Position numbers and translations under genes: made by a program | Source: an uncultured Lachnospiraceae bacterium | GTDB lineage: Bacteria; Bacillota; Clostridia; Lachnospirales; Lachnospiraceae | DNA: 64,000 nucleotides | Reading direction: 5' to 3' | Assembly: GCA_947631665.1 (NCBI GenBank) | Contig: CANRMF010000008.1 | Location: 1 to 64,000 of the forward strand | The notes under the pieces: model-generated | What the model saw: only the letters and a program-made list of their open reading frames with translations | Database searches by the model: none | What the model was told of the DNA's origin: nothing | Shown here: positions 14,424-24,679 of the stretch, piece by piece | How positions within the stretch are numbered: position 1 is the stretch's first letter | Layout of the letters: each line of letters starts with the position of its first letter

Positions 14424-16247
14424 ATGAAAAAGGTAAAAGCGACTGCGATAATCACAATTCTTTTTCTGTTATTCGGCATGTTATCTGTACAGCAGCCCGT
14501 AGAGGCGAAAGCAGGCGTCAGACTATCTGTAAAAAACAAGACGGTCACAGCCGGAAAAAGTTTTAAACTGAAAGTGAAAAATGCGGATAAAAAAGCGACT
14601 TATAAAGTCAGCAAAAAAGGAATTGTGAAACTTATCCAAAAGAAAAAACATTCCGTTACGGTGAAAGGTCTGAAAAAAGGGACTGTGAAAATCACCGTAA
14701 AAGTCGGAAAGAAAAAACTGACCTGCAAAGTAAAGGTTCTGGCAAAAAAGAAATCGAAGAAAACGGGTTCAGACAAATCGAATGTGCCGCCGGCTCCGTC
14801 TGCCTCAAATTCAGGGACAGCGACGACAGAGCCTCAGACAGAACCAAAGAAAGAAACTCCGACAGAAGAACCTCCGACGGTCTCTGGACAGCCGGAAGCT
14901 CCGTCTGAAAATGAGGGAAATCTAACTTATGCCGGCAGTGTTTCTCAGGAGATGTGCAAGGCGTCCTACTGGATTGCCAAAAGTACGAATCCCGACAAAG
15001 TGCTGTTATCAAAATCAGAAATTAAAAAATTAAATCAGGATATACTGGATACGCCAAATACCAATATGTATGATCTTGCAAATATGGATACGACGTTCAA
15101 TGCCGTTTCTTTGCGGAACAGTCTGGCGCAGATGTCCACGCCTTCGGGCTGCAATTTTGCAAACGGTGTGCAAATGCCTGACAAAGAAGCATATTATGAG
15201 GCAATGCGCAAAAATATCATGGACGCTGATGTTTCCGAAAGTGATACTATCCGCTACGCGCTGTGTGTTAAGCGGGCAAATCATAAGTCATGGCCGACAA
15301 GCGACTGTATCGGCAACAGCGCTTCCGACACAGATGACGAGCTTCAGAGTTCTGCGGTCGTTGTCAATGAACCGGTTGTTGTAAAACTGATTACTGCAGA
15401 TGGTAAATTCAGTTATGCAGTCAGTTCCAACTGCACAGGCTGGGTGGAAACGGAATGTCTTGCGTTCTGCGCATCAAAAGAAGAATGGCTTGAAGCATGG
15501 CAGAGCGAGGGAGAAGATTTTCTTGTGGTAACAACGGACAAAATAACGCTGGAACCGTCTTATATAGAATCCGCAACATCAAAGGTGGAGCTTTCATTGG
15601 GCTGCAGGCTCAATCTGGTTCCGAAATCCGAGATGCCGGACAGCATTGGTGAGCGGGGCACATGGAACAACTATGTCGTCTATCTGCCTACCAGAGATGA
15701 AAAGGGCAATTATGTGAAAAAACCGGCGTTGATTTCCCAGCATTACAGTGTCAGTATCGGGTATCTTCCGCTGACGGAAAGGAGCCTCTTAAATGTGGCG
15801 TTCTCATGTCTTGGAAACCGTTACGGCTGGGGAGGTATGCTGGAAAGTATGGATTGCTCCTTATACACGCGGAGCATCTATCGTTGCTGCGGTCTGGAAC
15901 TGCCGCGCAACACAACATGGCAGACCGCAATTCCAACGCAGAACTATGATGTTTCTGCGATGAGCCGGACAGAGAAAAAAGAACTTTTGGATCAAATGCC
16001 GGCAGGAGCGCTTCTGATGTTTAACGGACATATTATGATGTATATTGGGAAAGATCATGGAAACTATTATGTTATCAGCGATTTGGGAACGGTTTATGAT
16101 GAAGAAAATACATCGGACAGCCTGAAAAATATTTATTCCGTTGTCATTAACACACTAGATGTCCGACGTGGAGCAACAGCTCCGGACGGAAGCCGGACAT
16201 GGCTGTCACATCTGATTTGGTTTATATGTCCATGGGCTGTAAAATAA
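14424..16247 (+). CDS. Exported NlpC/P60 peptidoglycan hydrolase with Big_2-like domain
   Basis: This 607-residue protein has a signal peptide (hydrophobic core ITILFLLFGMLSV). A lysine-rich Ig-like domain (about 30-110) resembles that of the protein at 970-2124. A Pro/Thr/Glu-rich linker (about 115-170) follows, then an SH3-like central region and a C-terminal NlpC/P60 domain. The catalytic cysteine is about residue 478 in MDCSLYTRSIY and the histidine about residue 536 in NGHIMMYIG. It probably cuts peptide stems in the wall, as gamma-D-Glu or DL-endopeptidases do. ATG 14424, six bases after GGAGGA, is preferred to the TTG just before it. It is monocistronic and ends at a shared terminator. 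Confidence 0.85.
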   Translation: MKKVKATAIITILFLLFGMLSVQQPVEAKAGVRLSVKNKTVTAGKSFKLKVKNADKKATYKVSKKGIVKLIQKKKHSVTVKGLKKGTVKITVKVGKKKLTCKVKVLAKKKSKKTGSDKSNVPPAPSASNSGTATTEPQTEPKKETPTEEPPTVSGQPEAPSENEGNLTYAGSVSQEMCKASYWIAKSTNPDKVLLSKSEIKKLNQDILDTPNTNMYDLANMDTTFNAVSLRNSLAQMSTPSGCNFANGVQMPDKEAYYEAMRKNIMDADVSESDTIRYALCVKRANHKSWPTSDCIGNSASDTDDELQSSAVVVNEPVVVKLITADGKFSYAVSSNCTGWVETECLAFCASKEEWLEAWQSEGEDFLVVTTDKITLEPSYIESATSKVELSLGCRLNLVPKSEMPDSIGERGTWNNYVVYLPTRDEKGNYVKKPALISQHYSVSIGYLPLTERSLLNVAFSCLGNRYGWGGMLESMDCSLYTRSIYRCCGLELPRNTTWQTAIPTQNYDVSAMSRTEKKELLDQMPAGALLMFNGHIMMYIGKDHGNYYVISDLGTVYDEENTSDSLKNIYSVVINTLDVRRGATAPDGSRTWLSHLIWFICPWAVK

Positions 16248-16261
16248 TTGAAGTTTCACAT

Positions 16262-16297
16262 AAAAAAACTAACGACAGGATTGCCGTTAGTTTTTTT
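16262..16297. terminator. Bidirectional terminator
   Basis: AAAAAAACTAACG (16262-16274) pairs with CGTTAGTTTTTTT (16285-16297). With A and T runs on both sides, it can end the NlpC/P60 gene and the convergent amidohydrolase gene. Confidence 0.9.
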
Positions 16298-16318
16298 GTT
16301 GCATTAGTTTTTTTCACA

Positions 16319-17524
16319 TTAGTCTTTTTTGTGGCGGCCTAACCAGTTGATGGCGCAGACTGCCAGAATGGAACTGCCCAGAGACAGGATTTCTTCATTG
16401 AATACTACGCATGGATTGTGCATAGGCTTTCCAAAGAGCGGGTTTTCATTACTTGTTCCCGCGCCTAGTAGCAGATACGCAATCGGTACCTGATAACTGA
16501 AGGAGGAAAAATCCTCACTGCCCATGCCGCCCTCCGGTAGCAGTACGACCTGTGAAGGATCGACAAGCTGCTTTACATATTCGCTCATTTCACGCACCAT
16601 TTCATCATTATTGATGAGAGGAGGAGCGCTTGCCGTTTCCGAGAGCTGTGCCGTTCCGCCAAAAGCATGTGCAGTATTTTGTGCAATTTCTTCAATTCTT
16701 CTATAGACACGATCACCTGTTTCTTTATTCTTATATCGGATTGTGCCTTCCAGTACGACTTTTTCAGGAATAATGTTCGGTTTCTGGCCTCCGGAAAACT
16801 TCCCGATTGTAAGCACGCAGGGATCTTGGGCAGCCACCTCACGTGCAATAATTTCCTGTAAGGAAAGATAAATGTGAGCGGCAATATTGATAGGATCAAT
16901 ACCGGTTTCGGGCATTGCGCCATGACAGCCGGTACCTTGTACCTCAATTTTAAATAAAGTACAACCTGCCATAAAATGTCCCAGTCCACAGAGCACCATC
17001 TGGCTCGGCGTGCCGGAATTTACGTGCAGAGCCATCGCCGCATCGACTTTTGGCTGTTCTAAGACGCCTTCCCGAATGACCGACTTTGCGCCGGTGAACC
17101 CTTCTTCATCTTCCTGAAACAATAACTTCACTGTGCCCTGTAATTTGTCCCGATTCTGCTGTAACAGCTTCGCCGCGCCGAGAAGCATTGTTGTGTGCAT
17201 ATCGTGGCCGCACCCATGCATTGCCCCGTTTTGGCTTTTAAAATCAATGTCTGCCGCTTCCTGCACAGCCAGCGCGTCCATATCTGCCCGCAATAGAATC
17301 GTTTTACCGGAACCATTGCCCGCAATTTCTGCTGTTACGGAACTGTTGGCAATATCCTGTGGAATGTATCCGTATTCTTCAAGTTTTGCTTTGACAAAAT
17401 CTCTGGTATGGGGCAGGTTAGTGCCCACCTCCGGATTTTGGTGCAGCTGCCTCCGGATTTCTACAAGCTCCGCCTGCATTTGTTTCGACTGTTGATAAAT
17501 TTCCTGCATTTGTTTGATCTCCAT
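16319..17524 (-). CDS. M20-family amidohydrolase (N-acyl amino acid hydrolase type)
   Basis: This 401-residue metallohydrolase has the M20D signature: DMDALAVQE, then GCGHDMHT, EDEEGFTGA and a C-terminal GMGSEDFSSFSY. The cysteine and histidines in GCGHDMHT and the EDEE motif are the usual metal ligands. A dimerisation domain interrupts the catalytic domain. The family removes acyl groups from amino acids (hippurate, indole-acetyl or N-acetyl substrates); the substrate here cannot be read from sequence. It stands alone, convergent with the upstream gene and divergent from the 5'-nucleotidase gene. The reading starts at ATG 17522-17524, after AGGAGAT-like purines. Confidence 0.88.
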   Translation of the reverse strand: MEIKQMQEIYQQSKQMQAELVEIRRQLHQNPEVGTNLPHTRDFVKAKLEEYGYIPQDIANSSVTAEIAGNGSGKTILLRADMDALAVQEAADIDFKSQNGAMHGCGHDMHTTMLLGAAKLLQQNRDKLQGTVKLLFQEDEEGFTGAKSVIREGVLEQPKVDAAMALHVNSGTPSQMVLCGLGHFMAGCTLFKIEVQGTGCHGAMPETGIDPINIAAHIYLSLQEIIAREVAAQDPCVLTIGKFSGGQKPNIIPEKVVLEGTIRYKNKETGDRVYRRIEEIAQNTAHAFGGTAQLSETASAPPLINNDEMVREMSEYVKQLVDPSQVVLLPEGGMGSEDFSSFSYQVPIAYLLLGAGTSNENPLFGKPMHNPCVVFNEEILSLGSSILAVCAINWLGRHKKD

Positions 17525-17779
17525 CTGATTTTATATTGTTACCGTTTTTGGCGCGGTTTCTTGAATCAGATTATACTACATTACCGCTGAAAAAGGTAGA
17601 GGAATCGGTTCGGATATTGATTCCCTAAATTCAGCCATGAGACATTGAAAATATATTGACTTCGCATTGAGATATGCTATTGTTATAGTTGGAATGAAGT
17701 GTAATCGGGTGAAAGGACAGTTACATTTCAAGGGATAGCATAGCGCTATGAATTTCAAGAGAAAGGAAGATGATAGACA

Positions 17780-20200
17780 ATGAAAAGAATTGGGAAACGG
17801 ATACTGGCAGTGCTGATGCTGACGGTTCTGGTGGTAAACGGAGGAACTGTTACTACCGCAGTAAAAGCGGCTGAGCCGACGCAAAAAGAAATCGTGATTT
17901 TTCATACGAACGATATGCATGGGCACATGGACGAAGGTATCGGCATTGCAAGAGTAGCGGCGATGAAAAAATCGGTGGAAAATGCGCTGCTGTTAGACGG
18001 CGGTGACGCAATTCAGGGCGCTCCGATGGCAACCCTCAGCAGCGGAGAAGATGTTGTAGAGTTGATGAATCTGGCGGGCTACGATGCAGTTTGTACCGGC
18101 AATCACGAGTATGATTACGGGCAGGAGCAGCTTTTGAAAATCCGCAGCCTCGCAGATTATCCGATGCTTGCAGCCAATGTAAAAAAAGACGGAACAGCCT
18201 TTTTGCAGGGCGCATACAGCGGTGGAGAAAAAGAAGGAAACGGGCAGTATACCCTGTTGGAGAAAAATGGAGTGACTGTCGGCGTTTTCGGTCTGACGAC
18301 GCAGGAAACCCGTACTTCCTCCAATCCGGCAGGACTGGTAGGAATTACGTTTGAAGATGAAATAGAAACTGCAGAAGAAATGATTGACGCTCTGGAAAAA
18401 GAAGGAGCAGATGTGATTATCTGTCTGGCGCATCTTGGGGATACCAATACCGTACCGCATACAGCCGAAGATTTGGCGAAAAACCTGACCGGCGCTTATG
18501 AAGGAAAACTCGATGCGATTATTGATGCGCACAGTCATACAATAGAAAACAAGGTAGTCAACGGCGTGCAGATCAGCCAGACCGGCACTGCGCTTGGAAA
18601 TCTGGGAAAGATGACGATTACCTTTGATGAGGAAACCGGTGATGTCGGGATACAGGCGGAACTGATTTCGGAGTCTGAGTTTACGGCAGATACAGGAGCG
18701 TACAGGGATATTGTCCCTGACGCCGGAATCGAAGCGGCGCTGGCGGAAATTTCAGAAAAAAATCAGGAATTATTAAAGACGAGAATTGCGGATACGGCAG
18801 TGACGCTCTGGGGCGGAACGATTAACAATGTTGCCGAAGGACGCGTCACAGAGACCAATCTCGGAAATCTGGTAGCGGACAGTATGGTTGATGCGGCAGA
18901 AGACATTATCCGTAACGGAAATGTGGCAGAGGAATACAAGACGCTGCCGGTAGTTACTATGCAGAACGGCGGAGGAATCCGCGCGACGGTTCAGAAAGGT
19001 GCGATTACCAAAGGCGACATTATCAACGTTCTGCCATATGGAAACCTGATTTCCTTTAAGGTCGTTACGCCAAAACTGTTATATGATATTCTTGAAGTGG
19101 GCGTATCCGGAAACAGCGGACTGACGGCAGACGGACTGATGGCAGGAACGACTGCCAGCGGAGGATTTCCGCAAATCGGAGGAATGCGTTTTACTTATGA
19201 TCCAAACAAGGAAACAGGTTCAAAAGTCAAAGCAGTTTATCTGGACGGCGAAACAGAGCCGTTGCAAAGAGATGATGAAAACCGTCAGATTATCTTTGGT
19301 TCTAACGATTTTCTGATTGCCGGTGGAAACGGTTATACAATGCTGGCAGATTTACCGCAGGTGGCAGAAGGCGGCGCTTTGGACATCATGCTGGAAAATA
19401 CGATTTTGAAACGGACAAACAACGGAACAGAGCCGTTGAAAGTTCCTGTAAACGGCAACAGAATCGTAGTGGAGAGCGACGACTACACGCCGAAGAATTA
19501 TACGGCGAGCGTACAGGTTTCTGATGAAAATGGCGCACCGGTACCGGAAAAAGAAATCCTCTATTATGTTGACGACGCATCAAATACGTTTAAGGGAACA
19601 ACAGACGCAGACGGTTTGTTAAAGATAGAGAATTTAAGTGACGGAGCGCATACGATTGGAGCGGTTTCCGGAAACAGGGAAGCGTATGTATGCAGCTATA
19701 CCGGCACAGGAATGATACTGACCTTTACAAAGGTTTATCCGCAGATTGACGTGGATTTAGATAAGCAGCAGGAATTGGAGCAGACCACAGAACCAACTTC
19801 AGCGCAGGAAACCACGACGGGCGTTTCTGAAACAGGTTCCACAACGGCGGCTGAAACAACGACTGCCCCTCCTACTCCTTCCACACAGGTTGAAAAACCG
19901 GCTAAGGCGAAAATTGTCAAGGTTCTTGGAAAGAAAAAATCTGCAAAGAAAATCAAAGTTACAGTTAAGAAAATCAAAGCGGACGGCTATCAGGTGGCAA
20001 TTTATAAGACCAGAAAAAATGCCAAAAAGAATCAAAAGGCAATCGTTAAAAAACTGTTCCGGAAAACAAAGGTTACCGTTACTTCAAAGAAACTGAAAAA
20101 TAAAAAGACGCTGTTTGTTAAGGTTCGCGCTTATAATCTTGACGGGAAAAATAAAAAATACGGCGCATGGTCTAAAATAAAAGTGGTAAAAAGAAAATAA
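17780..20200 (+). CDS. Exported 5'-nucleotidase/UshA-like phosphohydrolase
   Basis: This 806-residue protein has a signal peptide (about 1-31, ending AVKA) and a calcineurin-like metallophosphoesterase domain. Its motifs are HTNDMHGH, DGGDAIQG, GNHEYDYG, LAHLGD and DAHSHT. A 5'-nucleotidase C-terminal domain follows, with NGGGIRATVQKG and ITKGDIINVLPYGN. After residue 560 come a prealbumin-like segment, a Thr/Glu-rich linker (about 665-705), and a lysine-rich Fn3-like tail. It should release phosphate and nucleosides from extracellular nucleotides. No LPXTG is present; the basic tail may bind the wall. An AGAGAAAGGAAG tract precedes the ATG. Confidence 0.9.
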   Translation: MKRIGKRILAVLMLTVLVVNGGTVTTAVKAAEPTQKEIVIFHTNDMHGHMDEGIGIARVAAMKKSVENALLLDGGDAIQGAPMATLSSGEDVVELMNLAGYDAVCTGNHEYDYGQEQLLKIRSLADYPMLAANVKKDGTAFLQGAYSGGEKEGNGQYTLLEKNGVTVGVFGLTTQETRTSSNPAGLVGITFEDEIETAEEMIDALEKEGADVIICLAHLGDTNTVPHTAEDLAKNLTGAYEGKLDAIIDAHSHTIENKVVNGVQISQTGTALGNLGKMTITFDEETGDVGIQAELISESEFTADTGAYRDIVPDAGIEAALAEISEKNQELLKTRIADTAVTLWGGTINNVAEGRVTETNLGNLVADSMVDAAEDIIRNGNVAEEYKTLPVVTMQNGGGIRATVQKGAITKGDIINVLPYGNLISFKVVTPKLLYDILEVGVSGNSGLTADGLMAGTTASGGFPQIGGMRFTYDPNKETGSKVKAVYLDGETEPLQRDDENRQIIFGSNDFLIAGGNGYTMLADLPQVAEGGALDIMLENTILKRTNNGTEPLKVPVNGNRIVVESDDYTPKNYTASVQVSDENGAPVPEKEILYYVDDASNTFKGTTDADGLLKIENLSDGAHTIGAVSGNREAYVCSYTGTGMILTFTKVYPQIDVDLDKQQELEQTTEPTSAQETTTGVSETGSTTAAETTTAPPTPSTQVEKPAKAKIVKVLGKKKSAKKIKVTVKKIKADGYQVAIYKTRKNAKKNQKAIVKKLFRKTKVTVTSKKLKNKKTLFVKVRAYNLDGKNKKYGAWSKIKVVKRK

Positions 20201-20280
20201 AAATTGACAAAAAATTGACTTTTACGGGCGATAATGAAAGGACGAAACAGACGACGTAATCAATATTCATGGAGCTTGTG

Positions 20281-20955
20281 ATGAAGTATAAGATTTTAAT
20301 TGTTGACGACGAAAAAATGCTGACCGACCTGCTTTCGCAGCATTTCAGGGATAAAGGGTATCTTGCTTATGTGGCAAATGATGCTGACGGGGCATTGGAA
20401 CAGTTAGATAAAAAACCCGATATTATCCTGCTCGATATCAATATGCCAAAGACCGACGGATTTTCTTTGTGCAAAAGCATAAGAAATCATGTTGTCTGCC
20501 CGATTTTATTTTTGACGGCGCGTATTACAGAGCAGGATAAAATCAATGGGCTGCGCATCGGCGGCGACGACTACATTACAAAGCCGTTCAGCCTGATGGA
20601 ACTTACTGCGAGAGTAGAAGCGCATTTACGGCGGGATTTACGAAGCCATACAGAACCCGATATCGTTTCTTCCAAAGGACTGCTGATCAACCTGTCGGAG
20701 AGAACCGTTTTTTTCAACGGACAGGAAGCAGGGCTTTCCAAAAGGGAGTTTGACATTGTGGAATTTCTGATTGCAAACGCCAATCAGGTTTTTGACAAAG
20801 AACGCATCTATGAAGCGGTATGGGGATATGATGCGCTGGGAGACAGCAATGTCGTCAAGGAACATATCAGAAAAATCAGGGCAAAACTTTATAAAATCGC
20901 GGGAACGGAATATATTGAAACAGTGTGGGGCATAGGATATAAATGGAGCAAATAA
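20281..20955 (+). CDS. OmpR-family response regulator
   Basis: This 224-residue regulator has a receiver domain starting MKYKILIVDDEKM, with the phospho-acceptor Asp at residue 52 in LLDINMP and a conserved lysine in KPFSL. A winged-helix DNA-binding domain (about 125-224) ends with VWGIGYKW. I chose ATG 20281, after GGAG (20271-20274), not the in-frame ATG 20269 that lacks a ribosome site. It overlaps the next gene by 13 bases, so the pair is translationally coupled. The next genes (lipoprotein and ABC exporter) are the likely targets. Confidence 0.92.
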   Translation: MKYKILIVDDEKMLTDLLSQHFRDKGYLAYVANDADGALEQLDKKPDIILLDINMPKTDGFSLCKSIRNHVVCPILFLTARITEQDKINGLRIGGDDYITKPFSLMELTARVEAHLRRDLRSHTEPDIVSSKGLLINLSERTVFFNGQEAGLSKREFDIVEFLIANANQVFDKERIYEAVWGYDALGDSNVVKEHIRKIRAKLYKIAGTEYIETVWGIGYKWSK

Positions 20956-22400
20956 AAAAAGAAGACAAACGCCCAAAGAAGTCGTCGTTAAGAAGATCCT
21001 TTATCTTTGCGGTGCTCTATACGGTCATGCTTGTGGTTATTTTATCCGGCGTCACTATCTGGGGCTGCCTGAAACTTCAAAAGTGGCTCCTGCCGGATTC
21101 CAATGAAGTCAATCTGAACGTGACAAAAACGTATGATGATGGTACGGAAACAAAAATGAGCATGATTATGGGGTTTGGAAAAGAGACCGAACAGGAGACC
21201 GAAACAAAGAAGGAACAGTCGGAAAAAGACGGGAAAAAAGCAGCGGACGGGGAGAAGTCGAAACAGGAAAAGAGCGATAAGCCGGAAGTCCGTCTGGTGG
21301 AAAATCAAAGCGGAGACTTTTCCGTCGTATTTGAAATCGGTTCGGGAGGAAAAACTGCAAGTGATAAAAAGCAGCCGGAAGAACCGAATGAAAAAAATAT
21401 CCGATATTCCGTCGATAAAGTGGAAAACAGTTACGAGGCGCTGACGCCGAAAAGAAAAATGGCGTATACGGGCGCGTCTGTGGCGATGGTAGGATTGCCG
21501 TTACTGTATTCCGTCACCGGAATTTTGATTTGCGGATTTTGGTTTTACAAGAGAAAACTGAAAAAGCCGATTAAAATTTTAGCGGACGCGACGGAAAATA
21601 TCGCGCGTCAGGATTTGGATTTCTCCGTAAAATATCACAGCGGAGATGAAATGGGTATGCTGTGCGCTTCCTTTGAAAAAATGAGGCAGGCGTTGTATGA
21701 AAATAACAGGGAACTCTGGAGAATGCTTGAGGAACGGAAAATGCTTCAGGCTTCAGTGGCGCACGATTTACGCAATCCGATTGCCATTATTGAAGGATAC
21801 GCGCAGTATTTACAGCTCAATCTTCCAAAGGGAAGGCTGAAAGAAAAGGAACTCATGAATATTGTCGGAAATCTGTCTGATTCTGCCAAACGGCTGGAGG
21901 CTTATACGGATTCGATGCGGGACATCAGCCATCTGGAAGAAGTGGAAATCAAACCGGCAGACCTTGATTTACAGCCGGTATTGCAGGAAATGACAGACGA
22001 CTTTTTCATGATTGCAAAGAAAAATCATATCCGGCTGCATGTGTTCAATCATGTTCTTTCTTGTAGGGCAAAAATCGACGCGCAAATCTTGTACCGGATT
22101 CTTGAAAATGTCTTTTTAAATGCAATCCGTTTTGCAAAAGAGACGGTTTCTCTGGAATATTTTTTAGAAGAACCGTTTTTGGTGGTTAAAGTACAAGACG
22201 ACGGTTCGGGATTTCCGGACTCGGTATTAAAAGGCAAAAACCGTTATGTTCCGTCAATGAACCAATCGGACGGACATATGGGAATGGGACTGGTAATCAG
22301 CAATATTTTATGTAAAAAACATGGCGGGGAATTAAAAATAGAGAATGAAAAAAACGGCGGCGCAAGCGTCACCATAAAAATAAAAATGAAATCCAATTGA
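20943..22400 (+). CDS. Sensor histidine kinase
   Basis: This 485-residue membrane kinase has two transmembrane segments (about 18-45 and 175-205). They enclose an extracellular part of about 130 residues rich in Lys and Glu. Next come HAMP (about 205-260), the phospho-acceptor His274 in HDLRNPI, and an ATPase domain with NAIRFAKE, DDGSGFP and GHMGMGLVIS. It should autophosphorylate and pass phosphate to the overlapping response regulator. The external region is low-complexity and highly charged (21170-21300), unlike a folded sensor domain, and may bind a cationic or membrane-linked signal. It ends at an intrinsic terminator. Confidence 0.9.
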   Translation: MEQIKKEDKRPKKSSLRRSFIFAVLYTVMLVVILSGVTIWGCLKLQKWLLPDSNEVNLNVTKTYDDGTETKMSMIMGFGKETEQETETKKEQSEKDGKKAADGEKSKQEKSDKPEVRLVENQSGDFSVVFEIGSGGKTASDKKQPEEPNEKNIRYSVDKVENSYEALTPKRKMAYTGASVAMVGLPLLYSVTGILICGFWFYKRKLKKPIKILADATENIARQDLDFSVKYHSGDEMGMLCASFEKMRQALYENNRELWRMLEERKMLQASVAHDLRNPIAIIEGYAQYLQLNLPKGRLKEKELMNIVGNLSDSAKRLEAYTDSMRDISHLEEVEIKPADLDLQPVLQEMTDDFFMIAKKNHIRLHVFNHVLSCRAKIDAQILYRILENVFLNAIRFAKETVSLEYFLEEPFLVVKVQDDGSGFPDSVLKGKNRYVPSMNQSDGHMGMGLVISNILCKKHGGELKIENEKNGGASVTIKIKMKSN

Positions 22401-22409
22401 AAACAGTTT

Positions 22410-22440
22410 AGACTGCCTGACAAACGGGCAGTCTTTTTTT
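22410..22440 (+). terminator. Intrinsic terminator after the histidine kinase
   Basis: AGACTGCC (22410-22417) pairs with GGCAGTCT (22427-22434) and is followed by a run of T, just ahead of the lipoprotein gene. Confidence 0.85.
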
Positions 22441-22495
22441 GACTGTGTTTTGACTTTTCCTGTTTAAGATTACAAAAAAAGGAGGAATCAGACAG

Positions 22496-23944
22496 ATGAA
22501 AAAAGCAGTTTTGGCAATTGTTATATTTTGCATATCGGCAGGGCTTTTGGGGTGTGGGAACACGCAAAAAAGCCAGGTGGCAAAAGACGGGACATTGGCG
22601 GCGCCTTCAGAAAATGCAGGCGGGGAAAGTGAAAGCGCAGAAAGTAAGAAAAAGCAGGCGCTCAAAATGATTAGCGATGGAGAAACTTACTGCTCCAACG
22701 AGGACGGATATTATTATATTGATACGCATGACGGTGAGTTTGCATTAAAAAACAAAAAGACGGCGTACCACATCATGTATGTGGATTACGCCACAAGAAA
22801 GGAAGTTTTTTTGTGCAGTAACGCAGGCTGCAAACATAATACAGAGGAGTGTACGGCGGTGATTGCGGACGAATCCATGTCGGAATACAGTCTGTTTTGG
22901 CATCATGGAAAACTTTACCTCTTGGAAAGGGCTTATGATAACGAGGGAACGACTTCTTATACCACTTTTTCAGAGGAGTATTCTGATATCATTTCTGTTG
23001 ATGCAGCAGAGAGCCCGCAGTTTTTATACTGCATGAATCCGGACGGTACGGACAGAAGGAAAGTACAGAAATTTGCCGAAGGGATTCAGATAGACAGTCA
23101 TGTGATGGAAGACGGCAGCGGGCTTTACCTGATTGAAAAAAAGATTGAAATGCAGGGCTCTAAGGTGGAGTATGCGGCTGCAACAGAGAAAACGCTTGTA
23201 AGAATTGATGACGCTTCTGAGGAAAAAGAAACGGTCTGCGATTTGATGTTTGAAAAGCAGAAAAAGACCTCATGGAATGTGATGGGCTGTTTTGATTCCT
23301 GTCTGGTAATGGAAGCGTTTGTGGAGGAACGTCCGCTGTCGGAGGAGGAAGAAATCAAGGCGATGAAGGATTCCGATTATGACAGGGAATTGACAAAAAA
23401 GTCAAAAATGGAATACGCCGTCGTGGATATTACAACGGGGAAAAAGAAAAAAATCTGTTCTTTTTCCAACCGGAAGACAAACTCTTGCGCACAGGACGGA
23501 CAGTTCTTATACGTCATTGTCGATGGAAATCCAAAAATCAAAAAAATTGATTTGGTCAGCGGAAAGGAAAGTGTTTTGGCAGAAATAGACGGCGCGGGAT
23601 ACTGTGAAATTTTTGATGGGAAATTACAGTGTTCTCCATGGAATGAAAACAGTAAGACGTGCTGGTTTGTCGATTTAAAGGGCGGAAAGGTAGAAAAGAA
23701 GACCTTGACTTTAAAGACAAAATCTTTAGGGTGGCCGTTGGAATTTCTGGCGGAAACAAAACAGGATTTTTTAGTCGTTTATGACTATCAGGCAAAAAAA
23801 GCAGAGCGCGATCCGAGGGATACCGGCGGCGACGGTTATACCATCGAACAGAACAAACTGGCGCTGATAAAAAAGGAAGATTACTACAATAATATCGCAG
23901 ACTTTCAGCCGATTGACATGACAGGCTCCGGCAAAACGGAATAG
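22496..23944 (+). CDS. Putative lipoprotein with propeller-like repeats
   Basis: This 482-residue protein starts with a lipoprotein signal peptide; the lipobox is LLGC with the cysteine at about residue 20. The rest is soluble, with repeated YCMNPDG- and FLYVIVDG-like strands typical of beta-propeller proteins in these bacteria. A cysteine-containing segment NAGCKHNTEEC lies near residue 115. It lies 14 bases before the ABC ATPase gene, so it probably belongs to that exporter and acts as its surface partner or sensor. The function is inferred from location. An AAAGGAGGA ribosome site precedes the ATG. Confidence 0.65.
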   Translation: MKKAVLAIVIFCISAGLLGCGNTQKSQVAKDGTLAAPSENAGGESESAESKKKQALKMISDGETYCSNEDGYYYIDTHDGEFALKNKKTAYHIMYVDYATRKEVFLCSNAGCKHNTEECTAVIADESMSEYSLFWHHGKLYLLERAYDNEGTTSYTTFSEEYSDIISVDAAESPQFLYCMNPDGTDRRKVQKFAEGIQIDSHVMEDGSGLYLIEKKIEMQGSKVEYAAATEKTLVRIDDASEEKETVCDLMFEKQKKTSWNVMGCFDSCLVMEAFVEERPLSEEEEIKAMKDSDYDRELTKKSKMEYAVVDITTGKKKKICSFSNRKTNSCAQDGQFLYVIVDGNPKIKKIDLVSGKESVLAEIDGAGYCEIFDGKLQCSPWNENSKTCWFVDLKGGKVEKKTLTLKTKSLGWPLEFLAETKQDFLVVYDYQAKKAERDPRDTGGDGYTIEQNKLALIKKEDYYNNIADFQPIDMTGSGKTE

Positions 23945-23957
23945 AAAGGACAGGACA

Positions 23958-24677
23958 ATGCTCGAACTTCAAAAAATTCAAAAAACATACAGAAATCAGA
24001 CGGCGCTTGAACAGATATCCCTGACGCTTACGGAAGGGGTTTACGGACTGCTTGGGCCAAACGGCGCAGGGAAATCCACGCTGATGAACATTATCACCGG
24101 CAATTTAAAACCGGACAGCGGGCAGGTATTTTGGAATGGAAAAAATATTACGGAATTAAAAAAGGAATATCGCAGTCTTTTAGGGTATGCGCCGCAGCAG
24201 CAGGGACTTTATGAAACGTTTACCGGAAAAAGATTTTTAAATTATATGGGCGTATTAAAGGAAATTCCAAAAAAGGACATGAAAAGAGAAATTGAAAGAG
24301 TGGCGGAGTATGTCAATTTAGTACAAGTGCTGGAGCAGCCAATCAGAACCTATTCCGGCGGAATGAAGCAGAGGCTTTTAATTGCGCAGTCGATTATGGG
24401 AAACCCGAAACTGCTCGTTATGGACGAACCGACCGCCGGGCTCGATCCGAAGGAACGGATTAGAATTCGTGAAAAAATCAGGGAGCTGTCAGAGGGCAGA
24501 ATTATTTTGATTGCGACGCACGTTGTCTCGGATATTGAGTCCATTGCAAAAGAGATTGTCATTTTAAAACAGGGAAATATGATTGCAAAAGATACGGTTT
24601 CGGCATTGTGTGAACACTGCGGCGGTGCAAAAGGGCTCGAAGACGTATATATGCAGGTTTTTCAGGGTGAGGAGTAA
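23958..24677 (+). CDS. ABC transporter ATP-binding protein
   Basis: This 239-residue nucleotide-binding subunit has Walker A GPNGAGKS, signature YSGGMKQRL, Walker B LLVMDEP and the D-loop GLDPKERIRIRE. The class resembles antibiotic- or peptide-type exporters (CcmA-like). It is flanked by the lipoprotein gene (14 bases upstream) and the permease gene (2 bases downstream), so they form one operon that follows the two-component genes. Confidence 0.93.
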   Translation: MLELQKIQKTYRNQTALEQISLTLTEGVYGLLGPNGAGKSTLMNIITGNLKPDSGQVFWNGKNITELKKEYRSLLGYAPQQQGLYETFTGKRFLNYMGVLKEIPKKDMKREIERVAEYVNLVQVLEQPIRTYSGGMKQRLLIAQSIMGNPKLLVMDEPTAGLDPKERIRIREKIRELSEGRIILIATHVVSDIESIAKEIVILKQGNMIAKDTVSALCEHCGGAKGLEDVYMQVFQGEE

Positions 24678-24679
24678 AA